Assembly (NCBI GenBank): GCA_947652605.1
Contig: OX393581.1
Coordinates: forward strand, 29,506,788 to 29,570,787
Length of the DNA stretch: 64,000 bases
Direction: 5' to 3'
DNA from: Elmis aenea
Taxonomy: Eukaryota > Arthropoda > Insecta > Coleoptera > Elmidae
A model generated the notes under the pieces. That model was not told the origin of the DNA. It saw nothing but the letters and a program-made list of their open reading frames with translations, and did no database searches. This document shows, one piece after another, positions 56,726 through 64,000 of this stretch. The translations under genes were made by a program, and so were the position numbers. The first letter of the stretch is position 1. Each line of letters begins with the position of its first letter.

Positions 56726-58035
56726 ATGAAGATTACAATGGAAGAATTAGAAAAATCAGTAGCAAAATTAAAGATCGGAAAAGCCGCAGGTAAAGATGGC
56801 ATTACACCGGAAATGATTAAATACTGGGAAGAATTGGGGAAAGAAGCACTAAGGGCTTGCACGAAGTAGTAAAATCAGGAAAAGTACCTAGGGATTGGAA
56901 CATTGGAATAATCCTACCATTATACAAGAGAAATAACATTAATTAGTGTACCAGGGAAAATACTGGCAAGAGTAATGGAAGTCAGATTAAAAGAAAAAAT
57001 AGAAAGCACACTAGAAGAATCCCAATACGGTTTCAGAAGAGGAAGGAGTACACAAGACCCAGTCTTTATATTAAGACAAACAATAGAAAAGAGCTTAACA
57101 AAAAACAAGGAAATACATTTGTTTTATAGTCTTGAAAAAAGCATTCGATAAAATCAAAAGGAAAGACGTATGGAGGGGCCTAAAAAGGATGGGAATAGAA
57201 ATAGAAACAATCGACATAATAAAAGCCATGTACGAAAAAACGGTAAATATTGTAAGAACCCAAAATGAAGAATCGTAAGAGTTTGAAACAAAACAGGGCT
57301 TAAAACAAGGATGCGTATTTAGCCCATTATTATTCTCAGTTGTCACAGATGGGGTAATTAAAGGAGTAAAACAAAAAATTAGACCGTTTCACCTAGGCAA
57401 CTGGAAAATGGAAAAAATAAACATAACGGAGCTAATGTTCGCAGACGAAATGGTCTTAGTCGCGGAAACAGAAAAGAATCTGCAACATAATCTAGAAACT
57501 CTAAACCAGGAATAATTGGAAAAAATCATTATGAAAATAAATACACATACTAAGACTACGATCGTCACAACAGAGAACAAAGGGCATAATGGGCTTAGGT
57601 TGGAACAGGTAAAAAGCTTTAAATATTTAGGAGTGATCATGGAAAAAAATGGAGGAATGGACAAGGAAATAAGCGAAAGGACAGGAAATGTGGGAAGATT
57701 ACTTAACAGTAGGGGTGGGCGATATATCGATAAATATCGATATAATTTTGATATCGATATATCGAAATATCGATATTCCGATATATCGAAATTTCGATAT
57801 CCGACATTCTGATATATCGATATTTTGAGGGCGAGAGGCGTTTTTTTTTTTTGGTCACCAGTCTCTTTTTTCACTTTTTTACAGACTTTTTTTAGCTTCG
57901 CGCCGCTTTTATATCGAAATTTCGATATGTCGATATATCGATATGTCGATATATATCGATATAATTTCGATATCGAAATTTGGATATCGCCCACCCCTAC
58001 TTAACAGTTTAAGAACAACATTTTTTGGAAATATA
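56726..58035 (+). pseudogene. Non-LTR retrotransposon reverse transcriptase, broken
   Basis: Fragments in shifting frames on the plus strand: KLKIGKAAGKDGITPEMIKY, VPRDWNIGIILPLYK, VPGKILARVMEVRLKEKIES, QYGFRRGRSTQDPVFILRQT, KAFDKIKRKDVWRGLKRMGI, KQGLKQGCVFSPLLFSVVTD, ELMFADEMVLVAETEKNLQ and EQVKSFKYLGVIMEKNGGMD. These are RT motifs in order for a LINE. The catalytic box reads FADE instead of (Y/F)ADD, and there are several frameshifts and stops. No endonuclease domain seen, so 5'-truncated. It is split at 57710 by a hAT MITE and resumes after 58007. LINE clade not assigned. Confidence 0.85.
57710..57999. mobile_element. hAT MITE (TAGGGGTGGGCGATA ends) inserted in the LINE
   Basis: Starts TAGGGGTGGGCGATATATCG and ends ATATCGCCCACCCCTA, with CTTAACAG duplicated exactly (57702-57709, 58000-58007). 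Arms consist of overlapping ATATCGATAT units. The LINE frame continues across the duplicated site. Confidence 0.9.
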
Positions 58036-58200
58036 GAAGGCCCATTTCCGGCGAAACCGGAAGTGAAACAATTGTATACATGTGCTTAAAAAATCCGGTT
58101 TTTTGCACGTATGATATGTCTAAAACTTCGTTTAATTAAATAGGTACAAAACTAAAGAAAAAAGGGGTTGTCCAGAACTCAGTTCCATGCGAAATGGGTT
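58036..58200. repeat. Single arm of the TTTCCGGCGAAACC family
   Basis: GGCGAAACCGGAAGTGAAAC followed by ATGATATGTCTAAAA and TTGTCCAGAACTCAGTTCCA, matching the right arms at 1200-1360 and 7350-7500. Confidence 0.7.
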
Positions 58201-60270
58201 ATGATTTAGGTCCAACTATACTGATAATCAAAAAAATGTTCAAGTAAAAAGTGTTTATTTATCAAATATCTTTCTAATTATGCAATAAAAACTGGATGGT
58301 TCCATACAAGTTTTTAAAGTTACTTCCGGATTCGGCCACTTCCGGTTTAATTACGAAAACCGCCATAGCGTCAGTCAACTCTGCAAATGCACTTTTGTCG
58401 TAACAAATTTTTCCTCATCTTTGTCAGACGTCGCATTTTCAAATAAAAGTGGTGGTACGGGTGGTCTGAAACACCCTGTATGTTGATAACTTAATAATAG
58501 ATCAATGCTTTGAATTAAACGTTTAATTAAAATGGCAAAAAACAACAGGTAAATAAAAATTTAGAATTTTTGGACTTCGCTGTATAAGGATTTAATCGTA
58601 GCTATAATATTCAATATTTTTTATTGCCTTTTTGGGACACAAAAGATTTGTGTTGTGGTAATGTTGCTGTATGTCAATTAACAAAGGCAAACAAATTAAA
58701 ATAGTGCGTGTAAAATTATATTATCAGTAAATTACGAAGATATTCACATGAGGGTCGTTTGGTAACTGTGCTATTGTAAATTTATTTTCAAGTTAGTTTA
58801 CGGCTGTTTAGGACTACCACTGTCCTATTTTCTCATTTCGCAGCGTCAGCATATCGCGTTGTCCTATTTGTGAATTAACGAAATATTGCTCTAATCTACA
58901 TGTGAAGCAAATATTGACCTAAACACTTAAATCTAGTTGCGATGGCTGACCTATATAAAAAATATAAAAAGGAATTCCATTACATACTTTACCAGAAATG
59001 TGTTGTCGGCAATAACCTAATTCTAGTATTTGCTGCCAGAAGTAGACTGCAAGCAATTTATTGACCTATAAAGCATGACTTATATTTTTTGCAATTTTTA
59101 CATTTAGTACAAATTTAAAATTTAAATTTCTTGCGTTAAAAACCAAGTTATAAAACTAATTTTTATTGATTTAAAACGATTTTTTTTTGTTCTTTAAATA
59201 CTAAGGTTTACTTTGGATCAAACAAAGCAATCAATCACGTTTACGTGAAACAATCACAATAACAATTATTGCTTTTAAATATTTACAAAGAAATCACGAT
59301 ATGGGTATTCAGTACGTTTTAAATTGTAAGTTCTTCATTCAGTTTACACTTACCGAAATGATCTTATTATTAAGTTAAGTAAATCTTAATAATTTTTATA
59401 TCTTGAAAACTGCATTTATTATAAAACCATTTTCATAAAAAAAAAAACAGGAATGCATACTTTAATCACGTAGATTCATTGGGCTCGACTTCGCAGACAT
59501 CAATCAACGATTCTATGTTTTGATAATCACCCATTGATTTAACTCTGCCAATTTTATAACAAGTGAAATTGTTAGTTCCTAGAATGTTTAATATATTTGC
59601 ATGCAAAATTTTCAAGATTCATGTGCTATGTACACATGTGCACACGCGTTTAAGTAATCCATACTTGTGGTTAAAATGGTAAACCACACCTAATTTTTTA
59701 GTCACCAGTTTTTGTTACGTTTTAGATCAACATAAGTGGCTATAAATCATACTTTAACAATCAAGCTTTAACAACACTTTTCTGTGAATACATTTGTTAA
59801 ACATAAATCGTTTTGTTTTTTTGTCTAAGTTATCAAACGAAAAAATTGTTAAGAGTTGAGAATTTTCAATCACACCAGTATTGACATCAGTATCCAATTT
59901 TTTTTGCTGCAAAGACAGACTTATTTTATTAAATCCAAGTCAAATAAGTAAGTGTTTTTTTTTCCTTCAAAACTATTTGTTTGTTATTTTTTCCAAATAA
60001 AAATCCGCTTGTGGTTTATTCAGTAATTTTAAAATTTTTAATATCTACATGTAAAAAATAATTTTATAAAAAAGTCAGCAATGCAATAAGCAATAAGCAA
60101 CAAAGAACTTGTAAGAATGGACTGTTGGGAGTATAGAATGAACGAAAATAAGAAAACGGTATACAAGCAAAAATGGTTGTACGAAGGTAGTTAGGTAAAT
60201 ACGCAAGTAAAATAAATTTGTTTGGGATTAAAAATAAATGTTAGGAGTATTTATCAAAAATCAAAATAGT
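58201..60270. other. No gene; one element end
   Basis: GTCTGAAACACCCTGTATG at about 58465-58483 is a lone ACAGGGTG-type end. The rest is AT-rich without recognised features. Confidence 0.4.
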
Positions 60271-60277
60271 CTCCTTT

Positions 60278-60610
60278 CAGTGCTATTTTCCAATTTCGTC
60301 ATCACGTCTAAAAAGTAGATTTTGTCGAACTCTTTGTCCTTGACTGCGACGATGACATCCTAATTCGACAAAGAAAAATCCCACCAAGCCTAATTTTTAA
60401 TTTCGAAATAGGAAAAAGTCGCACGGGGCTAAGTCTGGGGAGTCTGGGGATAAGGAAACAATTTGAAGACCAAACACGCAATTTTGTCATTGCAATTGTC
60501 AATTTGTGAGACGCCGTTGTCCTAGTGGAAAAACACCTTTTTGCGCACAATCTTGGCCGTTTTTCCTTCAATTTGCCTTTGTTATCTAGCCCTTTTCTAA
60601 ATAGCCATTT
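60278..60610 (-). pseudogene. mariner transposase C-terminal fragment
   Basis: Minus strand. KEKRPRL, then after a frameshift KKVFFH*DNGVSQIDN, LVFKLFPYPQTPQT*PRATF and KDKEFDKIYFLDVMTKLENS line up with the HQDN...PHPPYSPDLAPSDYFLF...FYLDGIKKLE end of SETMAR-like (DD34D) mariner transposases. It has four in-frame stops. The DN of the second catalytic Asp is still readable. Old relic. Confidence 0.72.
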
Positions 60611-60670
60611 ATAATGATCACAAGAAAACGAAGCGTTGTCAAAAATCTGTTTCCATTTATAATTATCTAT

Positions 60671-61280
60671 ACAGGGTGTGAAAAAATTGGCGGAAGCGCT
60701 ACACGTGGCGATGTCGAAAATCTTGATACAAAAATGTTGTACCATGCTTCCTATGGCCTCAGGAACCATATAAGAAAAAAAAAATTGGCAACATTGCATA
60801 CATTGATTTGCGTTTGGACATTTTTTTTTATCAGCAATTTAAACTTAGGTATTTACAATTTTTGTTCGAACTGAAATCCTTCAGTTCGTAAACATAGCTG
60901 CAAACTTTTGGGTATCGTAAAACACAAACTAGAAATAATTACGAAAAAAACAGAGATGACAGGTAATGACAATGTTGCCATATGTATTATTTTCATTCAA
61001 ATCAGTGATTTACGTATTTTCAACACCAATTTTTGAAAGGAAGAACACAATATCTAGGAAAAAAATACTATTCGAAATTTATTTTTATTCCAAATTGCAG
61101 CTTTTTCATTTGCAAGTATTAAATAATAACGCTTATTAAAGGACTAAATGTCAAAACTTTGAGGACCTCTTGCAGACACAGCAAGCATGGTACAACATTT
61201 TCGTATTAAGATTTTCGACTTAGAATTTTACGAAGAACATTGTCACGTGTAGCGCTTCCGCCAATTTTTACACACGCTGT
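60671..61280. mobile_element. ACAGGGTGTG fold-back element
   Basis: Relative of 4120-4742: both ends have GGCGGAAGCGCTACACGTG and the same core (CAAATGAAAAAGCTGCAATT in reverse). Reading frames inside are repeat by-products. Confidence 0.8.
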
Positions 61281-61282
61281 AT

Positions 61283-61600
61283 ACAGGGTTATTCAAATTC
61301 GAGGCCCACCATGGGGAGCTTGCTTATTATAATAGCTAGAGTGTAGGTTTAAATTTGGCAAAGTTGCTAAATTCGATGCTCATTGATAATCCAAAGATAA
61401 ATTGGAAATATCTCAAACCGTATCGGAGAAAATTAAGAAAAACTGGAAAATGCGATTATTGAAAATCGTCTATAACTCCTTTGGAATTTGAAAGATTTTA
61501 AATGTGTAAAGACTTTGCCCAAGCAACTTTTCAAGCCGAATCGAATGGTGGTCACAAATTTTTGCTAGATCGATTCGTTTTTGTTTTATGACAACCAACT
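61283..61600. mobile_element. Partial fold-back arm, ACAGGGTTATTCAAATTCG end
   Basis: Starts immediately after the previous element. Matches 7788-8057 in reverse. No partner arm found. Confidence 0.6.
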
Positions 61601-61822
61601 TTGTTTTTTCTTATGGGCGCAATTTTTGCTATTTACATAATCAAATAACATTAATTTTTCTGAATCCATTGAGATATTACACATGGTATTTTACTTCTAC
61701 ATTAATCGTCAAATTTGAAAAAATACGTTTTAAATAATAACAACTATAAATCAGGTAGGCCGGTCATTGCAGTTTATATGTTTCCATGACGACCATCCAT
61801 GGGAAAAAAATAGGCTATATAA

Positions 61823-61953
61823 GAATTCCCAAAAGTTCCAAAAATTCCCAAAAGATCCAAAATTACCAAAAGATCCAAAATTCCCAAAAGATCCAAAATT
61901 CTCAATAGATACAAACATTCCCAAAAGATCCAAAATTCTCAAAAGGTCCAAAA
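61823..61953. repeat. 18-bp minisatellite inside a Helitron tail
   Basis: About seven imperfect units of AAAAGATCCAAAATTCCC. It leads straight into the GC-rich Helitron end. The repeated PKDPKF peptide frame is an artefact of the repeat. Confidence 0.88.
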
Positions 61954-62027
61954 CGTCCGCCGGGCGCGAGCGCGAGTAGTCTGTGATTACCGGTGATTCA
62001 CCGAGCGAAGCCGGGTAATTAAACTAG
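61954..62027 (+). mobile_element. Helitron 3' end
   Basis: Shares GCGCGAGTAGTCTGTGATT with 48525-48560, then ACCGGTGATTCACCGAGCGA... CCGGGT hairpin and CTAG|T at 62024-62027. Same family as 48420-48605; the start is probably to the left of the minisatellite, not located. Confidence 0.72.
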
Positions 62028-62940
62028 TTACTCATATTATTTAATTTTTTCTTAATGTAAAACATATAATTGTTTGTAACAGTTGTAGCAAACGATGTTG
62101 ATATTTTATAAATTCTGCTCAATACACGCCTTGATAAAGTTTCATTGCAGTTTAAGTATAGTAAACATTTCCATTTTAAAAACGCCATTACTTTGTTACT
62201 ATCCAAGTACGATTGTCTAATGACTAACAAAATAATTATTCTGTATACTTTGCAGATACTTTAGAAATACCCACAAACAAGTACATCAACTTCCATGAAA
62301 ACCTGTTTCAGTATTTCACTTTTCTACAAACATCCCCTGAGCCGTTGTTAGCTGCAGATATGGTTAAAATGGCTAAACCATCATAAATCGCTAATTACAT
62401 TACGAACGAGCAATGCGTGCATCGTTTGCACGGTCGTAAGAACAATAGGTTTCAGTTTTTCTCAACGAGAACGGTGCTCACGACTTTAGGTAGCTATTCA
62501 ACACGAGACAGGGAGTTATACCCTACAAAATCCATACTCTGAAGTCCTTATTAAGCCAGTAAAGACTGCTCATTTAAGTGCTGAGGTGCACGACCTGTTT
62601 CATGTTAACTGGTAATTTAAAATCTTACAACGAGGCAAAAAACTTTTTCAAAACACTCCAACTTCATACATTTATAAGCTACTACATTGCGCATTACTCC
62701 TCTAGATAATGAACAAGCTACAAGAAGCGTTTTTGTTATTTTGTATGGAAAATGACAGACGACAAAAAGCGACCGAGCTAAAAATATTTTTGTTGTTGCA
62801 GATAATCAATTTTACTTTCGCCATAGGTAGTACGAAAAAAGCATTGTTAGGCATAAAAAAAAATTCTTGCTGATTGTCCCACTACATTAGTTCGTTTCCA
62901 AATGATAAAAGAACAAGTTAATGTCAGTGTTATTTTTAAA
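62028..62940. other. No gene recognised
   Basis: Nothing supported. A moderately GC-rich stretch at 62400-62500 (CGTTTGCACGGTCGTAAG) is unlike its surroundings but has no recognised motif. Confidence 0.35.
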
Positions 62941-63510
62941 ATGTCGAATATTGACTTCCGTCCAGTAATTAAATTTCCACAAGACAGGAGATAAGTGTGA
63001 AAAACCTTCTGAATGAAATACAAGCAGTTTATAGAGATGCTCGTTCTGGAAAAACTATGGTACAACACCAAGTGATGTCTCAACACATGAAATGATCATA
63101 AAAGTCGGAGATGTCATGGAAAACAATCGGTTAAAACTGCAAGAAATTACAGAAAAGTTCCAAATGCCCGAAACAAAATCTATGACAATCTTGGGAGGTC
63201 AAAAGTCAGCACAAGGTGGGTACCGAGAAATATTATACCGCACAAAAAAAATCAAGTGGTACGCAGATTTGGAAGCTGTTCATCAACAAGATTGCTATCG
63301 AAATTCATCATTAAAACAGGAGACCATGCAGTGGCATCGAAAGGGTGGGATATCCCCTAAGAAGTTTAAAGTCGTACAGTCGGTTGGAAAGTGATGGCAA
63401 CAGTGTTTTGGAACTCGCAATGAATTCTGCTGTGATAGAGTATAAACGTAAAGGTCAAACTATCACAGGTACATATTATTACCCTGATATTCTACTTGTT
63501 TAAAAGGGAG
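62941..63510 (+). pseudogene. mariner (SETMAR/FLJ37770-like) transposase, degenerate
   Basis: Plus strand, frameshifted. MSNIDFRPVIKF, EIQAVYRDARSGKT, then DVSTHEMIIKVGDVMENNRL and QEITEKFQMPETKSMTILGG form the paired helix-turn-helix region. KQETMQWHRKGGISPKKFKV and QSVGK, then after a shift VMATVFWNSQ and YKRKGQTITGTYY, match the start of the DD34D catalytic domain including the ATxFWD region, where the first catalytic Asp reads Asn. The C-terminal half is absent. Confidence 0.72.
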
Positions 63511-63519
63511 CCGCATGAA

Positions 63520-63660
63520 AAGTTGGAACATTCAAATATGGAATGTTCAAATCTGGAAAATGCACCGATAGAATCATTCAAATCTTGAATCACTCAACGC
63601 GGGAATCATGCAACGATGGAACCACGCAACACGGGAATCGTTCATCGCTGGAAAGCTCAA
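63520..63660. repeat. Degenerate 15-16-bp minisatellite
   Basis: About nine units of roughly TGGAATCATTCAAATC with substitutions (TTGGAACATTCAAATA, GGGAATCATGCAACGA, GGGAATCGTTCATCGC). Confidence 0.75.
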
Positions 63661-64000
63661 ATCTGGAATCCAAAAATTAAGATTTTTGCTGCCCTCTATA
63701 TTACAACAGCCAAAGTATAATATATGTAATTACAGAACACTTCGTTTTATATTTTGTCTAAACTATTGTATAGTGGAAGATAAAAACATCGTGTTAATGT
63801 AACTCAAGGGCTACAAATTGGGACAAAGTTGAGTAATCATAATGCTTAGTCAATTTCAAAAGGAAAGTAAAAGAATTGACTAAGTATTAAAATTACGCAA
63901 CTTTTCCCAAATTCGTAGCCTTATACTTGGGTTGTTGTTATATAGAGGGCAGCAAAAATTCTTAATTTTTGGATTCCAGATTTGTGCTTTCCAGCGATGA
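63638..64000. mobile_element. Inverted-repeat element at the right edge
   Basis: TCATCGCTGGAAAGC...GGAATCCAAAAATTAAG...TTTTTGCTGCCCTCTATAT (63642-63705) is inverted at 63938-64000. Arms about 63 bp or more. It runs to or beyond the window edge. Confidence 0.75.

Noticed and set aside
57389..57994. 201-codon minus-strand frame rich in ISKLYRYISIYR
   Set aside because: Antisense of the LINE plus translation of the ATATCGAT MITE.
61751..61979. Low-complexity peptides PKDPKF and SFGNFG on opposite strands
   Set aside because: Translation of the 18-bp minisatellite; no evidence for a gene.

Overview
The window looks like nuclear DNA of an insect. It is AT-rich and intron-bearing, and packed with transposons typical of arthropods (hAT, piggyBac, Tc1/mariner, Helitron, a non-LTR retrotransposon, and long fold-back elements ending in ACAGGGTG). 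Its one recognisable host gene family is SLC30A1/ZnT1, in the form called ZnT63C in Drosophila. A beetle is plausible but cannot be proved from this sequence.

Host genes. Two ZnT1-like genes lie in tandem on the minus strand. The upstream one (about 30.9 to 16.8 kb, 'gene B') can be rebuilt completely from five coding exons in consistent phase. They encode 441 aa with an intact H43/D47/H198/D202 transport site, a His-rich loop and a Cys-rich C-terminus. The terminal exon (16767-16964) has no ORF of its own starting with Met and was found by splice phase. The downstream paralogue ('gene A', about 10.0 to 1.7 kb) shares the exon structure exactly (177-nt and 223-nt exons and a tiny third intron), but its transport Asp47 is Asn and its His-rich loop is lost. 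Its last exons are not in the window. Its first coding exon is present twice because a 5,025-bp block (3642-8666) is repeated head-to-tail (8667-13685) without visible divergence.

Region by region. 1-13.7 kb: gene A and the tandem block, with fold-back elements. 13.7-31 kb: gene B, whose introns hold large inverted repeats, including a 1.85-kb and a 1.5-kb palindrome and a three-level nest (piggyBac MITE inside a fold-back element inside a hAT element). 31-64 kb: no host exon recognised. This part is a transposon graveyard: hAT elements, a piggyBac relic (38.5-40.1 kb), a Tc1/mariner relic (43.2-44.2 kb), a hAT with transposase remains (46.1-47.2 kb), Helitron 3' ends (48.6 and 62.0 kb), two GC-rich palindromes (54.2-54.4 kb), a dead non-LTR reverse transcriptase cut by a hAT MITE (56.7-58.0 kb) and two mariner fragments (60.3-60.6 and 62.9-63.5 kb). 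Part of it may be the 5' intron or upstream region of gene B.

How it works together. Gene B should export zinc from the cytosol across the plasma membrane. Gene A is either a diverged transporter, a dimer partner or a decaying copy. The other coding sequence is transposon-derived and mostly broken. I found no tRNA, rRNA, CRISPR or operon-type system.
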